DNA of 64,000 nucleotides, taken from NCBI RefSeq assembly GCF_036785885.1, contig NC_092330.1, forward strand, positions 12,620,525 through 12,684,524, written 5' to 3'. The stretch comes from Coffea arabica (lineage: Eukaryota; Streptophyta; Magnoliopsida; Gentianales; Rubiaceae). Positions 10,062-21,511 of this stretch are shown one piece after another. Both the position numbers and the translations under genes were made by a program. How positions within the stretch are numbered: the stretch's first letter is position 1; each line of letters starts with the position of its first letter. The notes beneath the pieces were generated by a model that saw nothing but the letters and a program-made list of their open reading frames with translations, made no database searches and was not told the origin of the DNA.

Positions 10062-13000
10062 TGTGACGACCCCACTTCTCCCAAGGGCGAACCCAAGGGT
10101 ATCGGCGGGCCGCCTGCCTAGCTCACGCCAGAACTCAAAACTTAAAACAATAAAAGCCAGAAAATTCAAAAGAGTTTTAGATACAATCCCAAAAGAGTTA
10201 TAATTACATTCTCCAAAAGTACCTGCTCACACCATTACATCCTTATAATTACCACCGAAACCAAAATGTAGACCCTAAGGAGGGGCCTTATACAAACCAC
10301 CAAAACTAAAACAAAAACAAACATACTATAAGTCCAACTATTACAATCAAACCTAACTAGACTAGTGTACGCGCCAAAAGTCCCCGCATCGGCCCCTGCT
10401 AAGGAAAACAAAAGGAATGGGGTAAGCTATATGCTTAGTAAGTAAACAGGGGCAAAAACGTAAATTTCACGTAACAACAATGACATAGTAAGAGTAAAGC
10501 AAAAGCAGAAAAGTAACATCACATAATAAGGATACAGGTGGCTCCAAAGCCAATTCCTATGCCATGCGTGATCTCCTGCCGACACTCCGTCGACCGTACT
10601 TAATGGTCCGTAGAACTTCACTTGTACACCCACCGACACCTTATCACCCTCACTGGCCAGTCACCTCACAAACTTGCCCGGGCGAACGAAATCACAAACT
10701 TGAGCTTGAGTCACAAGCTCGGTCACAAACTTGGTCACCTTCTCGGTGAACCGGATTCACAAAATTGGTTCATAACATGAACCTACAAACTTGGTGACCT
10801 CAGACTAAGTTGGACTAACTTCGACCAAGCCCTAACCGGCTCGAATAGTCCATCTAGGTCATAAGTTCAACCTCAAACTCACAAACTTCACAAAATTTAT
10901 TCAAAAGTCACCCCGAGCCACAAGCTCAAGGGGTTTAGTTCCAAAATGATTCATATACATATGTCATGTACAAATATGTGCACAAACTAGGGTTTAGGTC
11001 GAGTGCGATAAAGTACACCCTCGCCTAGGTACCCTTTTTATACATATCGAAACACATAAGCAACGAACACACAAAAGCGGCCTGAATACTTACTCAAAAT
11101 ACCAAAAGTAGTACAAAAGCAAAATCGCTTCGCGCGTGTTTGCTAGTAGTGGGCCCCACCGGCTCCGCCTAGTTCACCATCGTCTGAAATCGAAGATTGT
11201 GTCACAATATATCACAAACGGCTACTAACATACTTAAAACAAGCAAAACGGCAAAATTGGCACGCGCAAGTGCGGAAACGGCAAACGGGACGGCCAAATC
11301 TGCCATCTCAAACCGTTTTGGTCAAAAGTTAGGCTAGGAGTGTCGAATCAAGGTACATGAGGTACCGTTGCGAAGCTAAGAGGAAGGGCTACAACTTCCC
11401 TTTAGACATCTCAACCCAGATCTCAATAGATATAAGTCAAAAATACACGAAATAGTTCCAGCTGTGTCATTGCGGTTTACCAAACAGGCCCTGTTTACAA
11501 GGCCGTAACTCACGGCTCCGAAATCGAAATCAAGAAATTACAGAGGCGTTAGAAAGCTAAGACATAAGGCTATAAATTTGATGTTTTGGCCAAGACCTGA
11601 ATCCATTCAGAACAGAACGAAAATCGAGTGCCAAAGTACCCGTCAGAACTGTCCAGATACAAGGCAGTTCTGACGAGCGATATTGTTTTGATTATAACAG
11701 GGGCTACGGAACTCGGATTTCGACGTACTTTATACCGTTTCGAAGCTGAGATCAAGATCTAAATTTCTTATGAAGGAGTCGACACCCAGAGCGACTGGGA
11801 TCAATGCGGAAAAACCCACGGTCAGAAACTGAAATTCAAAACGTACACAAACGAACGTCTAAAACAGGTCTGATGGTTTTGTCCATAACTCAGGATATAC
11901 TAGTCCGTTTAACCTGAAAATTTACAGGAATATCCAGGACTTAAGGGGCTACAACAATGTAGAAGGCCACTCAGTCCAAATCCTAGCACAACTAGGTCAA
12001 ATATACAAAATACGAAACCAGAATTACCAAAACAGGTTTGCAAATCACATAATACTGTAATGAGTCCAACTCAGTCTATACAAGTCTAAATGCATTGATT
12101 CCAAAGGCATATGGTAGATAAGACATTCCTCTATATTTCATCAGAAGACACCAACATCCAAATCCAAAGTAATTCCAGTCAAAATAGCCAAATACAAACG
12201 CAGTTCTGCCATCCTGATCAACCCAGAACAGCCACAGTAAAATCGACATTTCTCACTCTACACTACTCCAAATGACGCGAAATTTTACAGGCACCTCAAA
12301 CACATCAATATCTACAACGTTCATGAAGACAATACATTCCAGTTCTCATCCTAACTAGGTCAAATTTACCAAAACAACCCCAGATTTTCCAGTTCAAAGT
12401 GTACTGCAACAGTCCTGACTTATGCAGTCATATCTCAGCACCTACAACTCCAATTGAAGGGATTCCAAAGCCATTGGAAAGCTAAGATACAAGGCTATAA
12501 ATGTTAAGAAGACGTCAACAACCAAATCAGTAGTATTCCTGGTCAAAACAACCAATTACAGAAGCTGATTATCATTCTCGGATAGAAACAGGGCAGCAGG
12601 GGTATTTCGGTCTTTTCACAGGCTACGTTGCTCCGATTGGGCTGAAATTTTAGAGGCAACTACAAAACATCATTCTCTACAACTTTCATGTTTTGTGCTA
12701 AGGCCAATTCGGCCTCTAACCTGGTCGAACAGAAACGGACAGAAAGGGGAAAAATGAAACCTTAAACTGGAATTTCCATAATACTACTTCCAACTATGAA
12801 ATATACTCATAAACTACCAAAACTACAACTTTCAACCACTAATTACCAATTAATTGAAGTAAAGAAGAGGTTCTTGGTAAAATACCTTGAAAACTCAAGA
12901 AAAATGGTAGCTTAGGCTTTGTCCTCCAAAAATCCTTCCATAAACATCTTGGAAACTACTTGGAAAGCAAGTTTTATGGAGTAGTTTGCAAATTAATCGG

Positions 13001-13793
13001 TTAAAACTCAAAATTTGGACAAGAAATTGAAGTGGAAGATGAAGGGATTTTCTCTCTTTTCTCTCTCTCTAATTCAGCCAAGGAAGACAAGAAAATGAAT
13101 GAATTTTTGGTCAATTTTTGATTTATTGGTAAAGTTGGTCCAAAGGTCAAAGTCCAACCCAATCACAAAGTGACACTTGTCACTATAATTATTTCATGCC
13201 TAACTTTTTTGTCTCTCTCACACTAATCCACTTGATACCTATAAATATCTCATCACACCCGATAATTTAAACCCGGTATTCAAAACTTAACCTAGTTGGC
13301 CGAATTTTTCCGAACTTTTCGCACTAGTGGGTCCCACGTCCGACATACGTTATTTATGTCTCAAAAACTAACCGATACTAGAAAAATCATCTAAAACCTA
13401 TATTCACTCAATAAAATTATCTGGGGAATTTTATAATAAAGAAAATGTGGAAAAGACGGGCGATAAATAAAACTCCACTTAAGCTTTCTAATATTGTAAC
13501 ACTAGAGGTTTGCTAATCTAGAGTTTACTAACCATTTTCAAACTTGTTAAACCTCTGTAAACTATAACGAATCCTATTTTTTTCTTGTGCCAAAACACAC
13601 ACTAGAATACCGCATAAACTAGGGTTTTATCATAAGCAAAGTTAGGGTTTTCAATCTTAGCCGAGATTAGGGTTTTCGATTAAAGTTTAGGGTTTCCAGT
13701 CCTTTGGAACAAAATAAGGTTGTAAATCAAACCCAAAGAAATGCACTTTAGTATTTTCTTTACAAATAAACTCCTAATATTCGGGATGTCACA
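10062..13793 (-). repeat. 5' LTR (element orientation), 3732 bp
   Basis: The longer and probably ancestral LTR form; it has a 364-bp segment at about 12107-12470 that the partner LTR lacks. The middle part (about 11500-12700) consists of degenerate modules of some 180-200 bp. Each module resembles the next: an ACTC...CTCCGA part, then CCAAAGCCATTGGAAAGCTAAGA or GTTAGAAAGCTAAGA, then AAGGCTATAAAT, then a GTCAACAACC-like part. The end near 13620-13700 has several AGGGTTT motifs. No coding sequence is seen. Confidence 0.93.
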
Positions 13794-13798
13794 GGGTA
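13794..13798. repeat. Target site duplication GGGTA, right copy
   Basis: Matches 5742-5746. Its last three bases are also the first three bases of the hAT element's target duplication GTAGCTCC. Confidence 0.9.
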
Positions 13799-13803
13799 GC
13801 TCC

Positions 13804-14551
13804 TAGGGGTGGGCGCGGGTTGAGTACCCGCCCCATTCACCATTTGACTGACCCAACCCGCACCTTGCAGGTTAACCATTTTCTGACCCTTACCCGCCCC
13901 GCATATCAGCGGGTACCCGATTATCGGGTACCCGCTGAGATAGGGTCGGGTCAGCGGGTACTCGCCCCGCCTCATTTATCATTAATTTTTTTAAAAAAAT
14001 GATTTATACCAATTTAATTTTATATTTTACACATTCATCTAAGATTTAATAATTTTTTTTTCTAAAAAAGGGCTTCCCACCAAGAAACAAGCATGTGAAG
14101 GGAATATAAGATAAAGAAAAAAAAATTAAAAGAATTCAAAATCAATAAAATTTTGAAATAAGGAGCACAATTTTTAATATATATGTTCCACATTAATTAA
14201 ACTTTTTTTTATAAAATATAAGATCATGGCCTCTACAAATGAATCTTGTAAATAAACTATAGTCTCTCATATTTGTAATGCAATTTGTTCAATAAAATTA
14301 CTTATTTAGTTCTAACTTATTATTTTATAGTGTGTGTATAAAAATAAAATAAAAATATATATATATATGCGGGGCGGATCGGGTACCCGCGGATTTTCAA
14401 TTATGTGACCCTAATCCGCCCCGCATCTTAGCGGGTACCCAACCCTCTTTTGACCCGATCAAATAATAAAAATCGGATATCCTAATTTTTGGATCAGATC
14501 GGATCGGATATGACGGATTTTCGGATTAGCGGATAATTTTGCCCACCCCTA
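13804..14551. mobile_element. hAT-type MITE with perfect 8-bp target duplication
   Basis: A 748-bp non-coding element with 11-bp terminal inverted repeats, TAGGGGTGGGC and GCCCACCCCTA. It is flanked by the identical 8-bp duplication GTAGCTCC at 13796-13803 and 14552-14559. Eight-base duplications with a T/CAGGG-type end are the signature of the hAT superfamily. Sub-terminal regions carry many CGGGTACCCG motifs in both orientations, around an AT-rich core. There is no transposase, so it would need a partner element. Confidence 0.9.
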
Positions 14552-14559
14552 GTAGCTCC

Positions 14560-14650
14560 TAAGCAGTATTTTGATTGATTATTTTCATCTATCACCTGAC
14601 CCAGTGTGATTTTGCTTCTTTCTGATTTTCATTTAGAGTTTTGCTTGTAC
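14560..14650. other. Short single-copy stretch between two insertions
   Basis: 91 bp of host DNA left between the hAT MITE and the next LTR element. It has a pyrimidine-rich end TTTCATTTAG that looks like a splice acceptor, but the frames on either side do not join in phase, so no exon is called. Confidence 0.35.
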
Positions 14651-17600
14651 TGTGAAGACCCGAAAAATTTCTTATTTTTTTTTCGAATATTAATGGTTTC
14701 ATTAAGTATTTATCCACCTGTTTTCCCCAAATAATTTATTACGACCATTTTCAATCCATTCGTATGGAATAATGTCTTCATTGTGTTTTTAAAATGTCCC
14801 GTTAACAACTTCCATTTTTCGGAAGGATTGTTTAAGTGCGAGATAGTGAGCACGAGTGTTTCGAGGTGATATTATATTCGAGAGCATGATTATCCTGGGG
14901 AAATTAAGAACGGACAATAGCAGATTAAGAAAAGTTAATCGAGAATTAAAGGTGAATAAGTTCTAAGTGAGCATATACTACTCACGCGTGGATAGTTTCC
15001 CAAAAGACGCATGGATACAAATTTATTGGAGATTTGAGGAGTTAATACTCGACTCATGTGAGGACTCGTAAAAACTATTATTTTATTTAAACCTAATTTA
15101 TGGTTTAATAAATTATTTAATTGGATTTTTGCCACGAGGAATATTTTCTAGTCTTATTAGACCTAAATGCATGGTAATATAACTTCGTTATATTTTTAAA
15201 ATGATTCGTTTCGAAAATTAATTTCCTAGAGCGCGTTTAGTAAAAATAGTGAATAGTACTTGGAGATTTTATTCGCGTAGTAGCACAATAAGCTTGGAAT
15301 ATTGGAGATTTGTACTATGGTCCTAAAATAGGTAATCTTATGAATAAATATTCAAGTGATAGTTGTTAGTGCAATCGTTATAAGAATTTTTTTGAAAGTT
15401 TCGCGTTATAGCGTTAAATTTGACGATACGCGTTTTCACACGCGCGACTTCATTTGAGGGACTTTAGACCCTTATTCCGGGACAATTAAGAGTGAATAAT
15501 ATTTACATGAATATATATGCCTTGGAGGTTTAGTGCACTAGTGAACCAAACGCGCGAAAAATCGAGCCGTAATCGCACCAAACGGCCCCTAATGAGAGTT
15601 GACTTTTGGGTGATTTTGCACCACACATTGCACCTTCTCTTGGAAGCTAACTTAGATCAAACACACTCTCTCTTCTCTCTCCTCATGGCCGGCCAAAGCA
15701 CTCCCTCTCTCTAACTCCTTGTTCTAAAATTTCTGCACACTAATCTCACCCAAAACCACCCCAAATCACCTCCAAATTTAACCAAACTTGCACCACACCT
15801 AGCTTGACACTTGAGGAGCATTTTGAGCTGCAAAAGAGAGCTAAAACTCACGGTTTTTCTGGGGCAAAAAGGACCGAAATTCTGCTTGAACATCAACCCC
15901 AAAGTAAGTGATGATCTACCCTTGAAAACTTGAAGATTGGAAGCTATCTTGCCTTGTTAAGTTCATGCATGCATTTGGTTAGCTTTTGTATGGTGTAAAA
16001 ATGTGATTGTGGGCTCTTGGAATTCCCACACTTGGGTTGTTGTTGCTGATGTGATGATTGATGGTGATTATATTGTTGGTTTAGTGGTTATAATGATGCA
16101 TTAGTGGTGGGTAATTAGTAGGAACTTCATTGGGTGTAAGAAGCTAAAATTTCCGATTTTGCCCTGCCATGTTCGGCCATTTCCAGGCCAGTTTTTAATG
16201 AACTAATGGCTTGAATTGGATGCTTATATGATGTATTAGAGGTGTGAAAAATTTCATTGAAAAATAATGAGGTTTGAATGGGCAAATGAATTTTTTTTAG
16301 AAACCAGCAAATCTGGAAAACTGATTCGCGTATGCTCTGACCAGCAGTAGTATTTTGGCTATAACTCTGTCCTCGGATGTCGAAATCATGTGCCGTCGGT
16401 GGCGTTTGAAACTAGACATTCCTAGCTTTAATTTGGTATATAATGAACATTCTGATTCTTTGTGAGCAAGCCGAACCAAATGTTTTAAGTTCGCTGTCCT
16501 GTTACTCTGTTCATCTGGAATGAGGTGTTCAGGCAGCAACTTGATGCCCGAATTTGAACCAGATGGGTGCCGAATTTGGAAACGATTTCTTCTGTGATGT
16601 TTTAACTCTATGAATGTATTTTCCAACGGCGTAAGCCATGCTCGATTTCGAGCTATAATGACTGCGTTGTGACTAAAACAAGTGGACTGCTCTGTTTTGG
16701 AAAACCCTAATCTTTGGACTGGTTTGGAACAAAATCTTGGAGTGAACTTGTTAGTTGATGTTCTTGATATTAAACACTTACCAAAGGTATCATGGGTATA
16801 TCTTAGACCCTTATTTCATAAATGAACCATGGTTGGATAACTTTCTTGGTTAAACGGTTGGAAATTTGGAAAATGAAAGTCAAAGGCAGATTGCCTTAGG
16901 ATTTTTCTTGAACTTTGGTTGGCTAATTAACGACCTTGCCGAAGGTATTTTTCCCTGAAATTCGATAGAGAGATACCTTCCATATAGTATTGAAATACTG
17001 CCAATTTTGGTGCCGATTCAAGTTCGTTTCGATACCCAATTGAATTACTAAAGTTAGAGGTTCAAATCTGGAAAATTCTCATCCAGTCTTGAATTTGCTC
17101 AACTTCGGGCTACCGTATCTCGGTGCTCGAAACTCCGATTCTTGATCCGCTTATTTTGTTATAAACTTCACTTGCAACACTAATTGAGCTGCAAAATTCA
17201 GAGGCCGGTTTGCAACGTACGAATCGTGCCGAATTTTCAAAGTTGGCCAAAATCCAACTTCATTCTGCCTTGTGAACCAACCCTGCATCTTCAAGCTCAT
17301 TTTTGACCACTTTTCACTTTGATTCATGGAAAAGTGTCTTCTAGGAACTTATAGTACTCTCTAAGAGGTTTCCAACGGTATAAAGTTTTCCAATTCTCGA
17401 CTTATACCGAGCAAGTTATGATTTTTCAAAGATTTATCGTAAAACTGGAAAATTTTCCAACTTCAAAGAAATAGAGTTTTTCAAGAACTCCTTATTCTTT
17501 TGATATTCTTAAACGTTTTGCTTACGATTTTCATGATAAAAACTCAAATAATATTGTACCTAATAAAAGGCAAGTTGAACCTCGATTTACGTGTAATTGA

Positions 17601-18666
17601 GGTTCCTCTTTGCAAAATAATTCTTAGATTGTACTAGTGTACAATCTTTCTTGATAAGTGGGTTAATTGTGTGATTATCCACTATTAAATGCCAGGCGCA
17701 CAAGGAGACCTTCAAGAGGATCTCACCGTGGACACTTGAACTCCAGCCAATAATCTTTATTGATTAGCTCGGTGAGTGTCAAGTGTGTGAATCTTTGATA
17801 CTTGCTTAATTATGGTAATTATTAGAGATTTTAAAAATAAGGGCGGGTGTGTACTTTATCGCATCCGTTCTGATTTCAAATGAATGAATGAAATGTATTG
17901 AATGAATGAATGAAATGCAATGCTATGTAATGGTTACATATGTCGTTGGAGGGAACCTCCTCGACTTTCAAATGAATGGGGGACGCCCAAACTCATAGGC
18001 CGACCTTGAACTCGAGCCGGCAATGGGCTTGGTCGGGAACTTGGGCGAGCCATGAGATTATAAGCTCGACCTAATAAGAGGTCCTGCTTGGCATACTTGT
18101 AGAGTATCGCCTTATAATAGACTTGTGGGCCCTTGGGGTGTACGGTGGACGGAGGGAAGTAAGTGGTGATCTACGGAAATGGAAATACCGACCCGGTTGA
18201 CAGGAGGGTCAATGCGGGAAGGTATACGAATGACATCGGCAGAGCGAGTGGAACTTAGCTCCTGAGAGCTACTATATCCTTGAATTGTTTCTGCTTATTT
18301 TTCCTGCTCAAATGGTACTTTATTGAAATATCACGGTTTTATTTAATAAAGTTGGGATTGCTATTTGAACAATGTGCTTGCATGTGTGTTCTTGGCCTCA
18401 CGAGCGTTTTGCTCACCCTGTAGATTTGTTTTCCTTAACAGGACTGGAAATGGAGTTAACGCGGAGAAATCTCCTTTTGGATATATTGTGTTTTAGGGTT
18501 TCAGGTGTATTTTGGCTTGACCCCTTTATGATTGTACTTTGGAAGTTTAATGTATCATTCGGATATCTGTGATATATATTTTGAAATTTAAGTTGTATTA
18601 TGAACGCACGACGTGCGGGTGGCAAGCTGATAGGTACCTTGTGATGTAACCATGAGAACTGTCACA
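14651..18666 (+). repeat. Probable 5' LTR, about 4.0 kb
   Basis: Starts TGTGAAGACC and ends ACTGTCACA just before the primer site. Like the LTRs of the first element it is unusually long, and its middle (about 16300-17450) is built from degenerate modules with CTATAACTC, TCGAAATC/CTCCGATT and AACGGCGT/GCGTTTGAAA motifs. Small frames within it (for example 16297-16626 on the minus strand) have no protein character. A GAATGAATGAAATG short tandem lies near 17880-17922. Confidence 0.6.
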
Positions 18667-18668
18667 GT

Positions 18669-18680
18669 TGGCATCAGAGC
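18669..18680 (+). other. Primer binding site, variant tRNA-Met type
   Basis: TGGCATCAGAGC, one base away from the standard TGGTATCAGAGC, lies two bases after a GTCACA LTR-like end. The same spacing is used in the element at 5747-13793. Confidence 0.75.
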
Positions 18681-18883
18681 CATATGCTGACAGGTTGGGT
18701 AATGGATGGATATTGTTAAGCATGAACGTTTCCGCACTATATGTATTCGTATTAATTTGATTTTGGTATCTAGTATCGTTTTAAGGTTGAACGTTTATTG
18801 CTTGAGTCCTAGCGAGAGCTAGGCAGGCGTTCCGCGGATACCCTTTGGTGCGCCTTAGGGAGAAGTGGGGGCGTCACATGTAC

Positions 18884-19131
18884 AATTTCTCGTGGCCATG
18901 TTACAAGAATTTTCTGCTATTTCTTTTGGGCACCAACTGAGCTGTGATGCCATTTTGCGGCCCAATGTTGGCATCGCTACTCGAAACCCAAACGTGAAGC
19001 TGAGATGGGTTTTGGGACCAAGAGAATATGTGGGTCTAAATTGTATCATTGTCAAGGGAATAGGTAGAAATAGTTTGAACTGCTGTAATTTTCATATTGA
19101 TACGATTTTTTTTTGTAAAAGAAATAATTAG
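18884..19131 (+). other. Open frame beyond the insertion, possible decayed host exon
   Basis: The frame is open from the TGTAC insertion site to 19131; the first ATG in it is at 18898, and another frame start at 18865 lies inside the LTR. Composition up to about 19075 is more balanced than the surroundings, with a mixed, protein-like residue pattern (for example LRWVLGPREYVGLNC), but I recognise no family. The opposite strand is also open over the same stretch, which weakens the case. If it is an exon, the LTR element at 14651-18878 has cut it off from its upstream part. Confidence 0.22.
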
Positions 19132-19601
19132 TGAAAAATACACAAATTTTACAAGTTAATTAAACTAATAAATTAAGAAATAAATTTTTTTTACTTGCTG
19201 TGCCACATTTTCGTTAATCATCTAGTGGCTAAGTTTAAAACCTCAAAATATAAAGATTTTGAGTTTTAATCCTCCTCTGACCTCTCCTCTCCCTACGCTG
19301 CTAGAAAAAGACAAACAAAAAGTTGAGCGACTGTACAATTTGGCTATTTGTATTGCAAAATCGCAACTTGATCATACATTTTCTTTTGACCAATTAAAAA
19401 TTTTCCAAAGCTTTCATCTTCATACATTAATTAGGCAAAAAAATTATGGCTATTCAGAAAAGAAATGGTAATTGTGCAAATAAAGAAAATTAAACCGCAA
19501 ATATGAGAAAAAAAAACTGTAGTGCAAAATATATTGGACATCAGAATTTCAGCTCATATAGTTCCAATTTTGAGAATCCCAATAGAGTAACTAGGACCAA
19601 T
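19132..19601. other. Intergenic / 3' flank of the RLP gene
   Basis: AT-rich, no gene. Near 19205-19265 a GTGGCTAAG...GAGTTTTAATCCTCC pattern resembles a worn tRNA-like SINE head. The 3' untranslated region of the RLP gene must lie at the right end, on the minus strand; no canonical AATAAA was seen. Confidence 0.35.
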
Positions 19602-21190
19602 TCATCTCCTTCTCATGTTCCAATTAAACACTTTCCATGTTTGCTTTTTCTCTGAGGAACGAGACCCGCAATACTCGTAGAATCTCGACAGGATCCAATA
19701 ATCAATATAAAAAGACCATGCTCTTCTATAATAAGGGCTAACACAAAGAATTACCACAAATGAAATCACGATCACCATATATGAAGCAAAAAAGCTCCAA
19801 TAGAATGTTGCCACATCAATTGCACCATCAACTTCTATGTCTTGATCACCAACATTTTCAGGGTGTGGAGCAAAGGGGTTACAACTTCTCTTGAGCAATG
19901 GTCCGCAGAGACCTGGATTTCCTCTATAATTGCTGTCGTCAAAGGTTGCAAACTCCCCTGTATCAGGTACCCTGCCAGACAAGTTATTGTATGACACATT
20001 GAAGATGGACAAGAAGTTCAAGGATGCCAGCTCTGAAGGTATTTCGCCACTGAAATTGTTGTAAGAAAGATCCAAGCTCTCTACTAGGTTCAACATGGAA
20101 AGTCTTGAGGGAATGGATCCTTGCAAGTAGTTGTGGGATAAATTTAATGCCCGGATATGTCTGAGATCACCAAATTCAGGAGGAATCGCTCCAATCAATT
20201 GGTTACACGACAAATCAAGTCCAGACATGAAATTTAATATATTCCCTGCATAGCGTTCGCTTCTACTTTTTGTTGTGAATATCACATTTTCTTGGTCGGA
20301 AAAAATTTTATAATACTCACTCCACCTTATCTCCATAGCCAGAAAATGAGATCCAGGGTACCCTGGGAAGCTTTCACTCTCACCAAAAGACGGGTCATAG
20401 GTAAAAAATGCATCGTTGGAGAACTGCCCGCTGCCAAAAGAAATTTTGTTGAAGCATGTAGGCAGTGGCCCAGAAAACTTATTCTGAGAAAGATCCATAA
20501 TTGTCACATTCTGCAGCTGACATAAGTGCAAAGGAATATGACCAAGCAATTCATTTCCCCCCAATAGAAGGACCCTGAGCTCTTTAAGTTTACCAATATA
20601 GCGTGGTATACCGCCAGACAGCTTGTTGTAACCCAAATCGAGTGTCATCAAATTGAAGCTCCCAGACAGCATGTTTGAGATGGGCCCTGAGATCATGTTG
20701 TGATGCAGGTGGATGAACTTCAATGACGTAAGCTCGGAGCAAGCTGGTAAAGGTCCGATCAACTGATTTTTGGAGAGGTCTAAAAATTCAAGATCTGAAA
20801 GTTTGCATATAGCATCTGGTAAGCTACCTTCTAGCAAGTTGGCTGACATGTCAAGACCATTCAAATATGAAAAATTTCCAATCCAACTTGGAATTTTGCC
20901 TTGAAAAGAATTGTTTGAAATATCCAGCAAAGATAAACTTGGAGAACGAGATAATCCATGTGAAATGCTCCCAATAAAATGGTTATTATCCAAGTGAAGG
21001 AATTCTAGGCTTGTTAAGTTCGTGGACCCAGAAGGAAAATTGCCATGCAAATTATTATAAGACAATACCAACATAGTAAGGGCTAAACATCCAGTTCCAA
21101 TTTGACCTGGCACCTCCCCTGAAAACATGATGTGGGACAAATCAATTGATTCTGCCCATGTCAAGTTTCCCAATGACTTCAAATGACGTC
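19602..21190 (-). CDS. RLP last exon, 3' part: LRRs, transmembrane helix, tail
   Basis: An uninterrupted frame of about 528 codons to the TGA at 19604-19602; a stop lies just upstream (21191-21189), next to the rearranged stretch. No natural start exists at its beginning: the frame begins in LRR sequence, with TTG rather than ATG where a start might be proposed. It holds about 16 LRRs, an island region between repeats (about residues 250-310), the conserved NPGLCGPLL cap motif, an acidic stretch (DQDIEVDGAID), a transmembrane helix near residues 461-481 and a roughly 45-residue cytoplasmic tail ending in RRR. The length and layout fit the C-terminal two thirds of a plant RLP. As now arranged it could only be translated from an internal start. 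Confidence 0.85.
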
Positions 21191-21215
21191 ATTTTTCTCG
21201 TTTGAGATGAATTTC

Positions 21216-21511
21216 CTCTGCCCCCACCATTTCAGCTAAAGGCTCTCTATTTATCTGGCTGCAACTTGAATAATCAGACTCGAAAAATCCCAAGTTTCCT
21301 GCTCTATCAGAAAGAAATGCAAAATCTTGATCTGTCTTCCAATAAGTTAGTGGGCCAGATTCCTACTTGGCTTCTGCAAAATAATACAAACTTGGAAGTT
21401 CTTGTTCTAAAGGATAACTCTTTTACGGTCCGTTTCTTGTAGATGATTCTCTGGGAAAATATCTAAGTCAATTAGACATCTCAAACAATGACGTCAGTGG
21501 TAAGGTTCCCC
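21216..21511 (+). repeat. Inverted duplication of RLP exon sequence, inverted arm
   Basis: A 296-bp copy of 21578-21874 in opposite orientation, so here the gene reads in sense on the plus strand. The only difference I found is one missing G (TTTTACGGTCC against TTTTACGGGTCC, near 21427). The near identity shows recent origin. The arm carries stop codons when read in the gene's direction and breaks the protein. Confidence 0.93.

Larger units (their letters stand above)
5747..13793 (-). mobile_element. Complete non-autonomous Ty3/gypsy-type LTR retrotransposon with giant LTRs
   Basis: An 8047-bp element bounded by TG...CA LTR ends and a perfect 5-bp duplication GGGTA. On the minus strand the order is LTR (13793-10062), primer binding site, 947-bp interior, polypurine tract, LTR (9114-5747). 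The interior has no gag or pol, so mobility would depend on proteins from another element. The tract AAGGAGGGGAGAT preceded by GAGGACGAAATTC is the typical end of plant chromovirus (Tekay/Del-like) polyproteins, which suggests the autonomous relative. I see only about six substitutions between the two LTRs, so the insertion is recent. LTRs of this size with a tiny interior fit the large-retrotransposon-derivative (LARD) type or an internal deletion. Confidence 0.93.
14651..18878 (+). mobile_element. Chimeric, deleted LTR retrotransposon with target duplication TGTAC
   Basis: The left end TGTGAAGACCCG and right end GGGGGCGTCACA are flanked by the identical 5-bp repeat TGTAC (14646-14650 and 18879-18883). 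A tRNA-Met-like primer site follows a possible LTR end at 18666. After only about 120 bp more, the sequence turns into an LTR-end segment (about 18790-18878) closely like the end of the LTRs at 5747 and 10062. The two candidate LTR ends, at 18666 and 18878, differ, so this is not a simple solo LTR. It looks like an element that lost gag, pol and most of the second LTR, or arose by template switching between related families. Shared landmarks with the other element are GTGTACTTTATCGCA near 17850 and TTTGTTTTCCTTA-ACAG near 18428. Confidence 0.72.

Noticed and set aside
5632..14650. A spliced host gene across the first LTR element and hAT MITE
   Set aside because: With the insertions removed, a donor at GTAGCT and an acceptor at TTTCATTTAG exist, but the frames on the two sides do not join in phase.
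16297..16626. A 109-codon minus-strand frame
   Set aside because: It lies in the modular middle of an LTR, with no recognisable domain.
19602..21182. An independent short RLP gene starting at 21182
   Set aside because: The proposed start is a TTG inside an LRR, with a stop just upstream and no signal peptide. It is the 3' part of the disrupted last exon.
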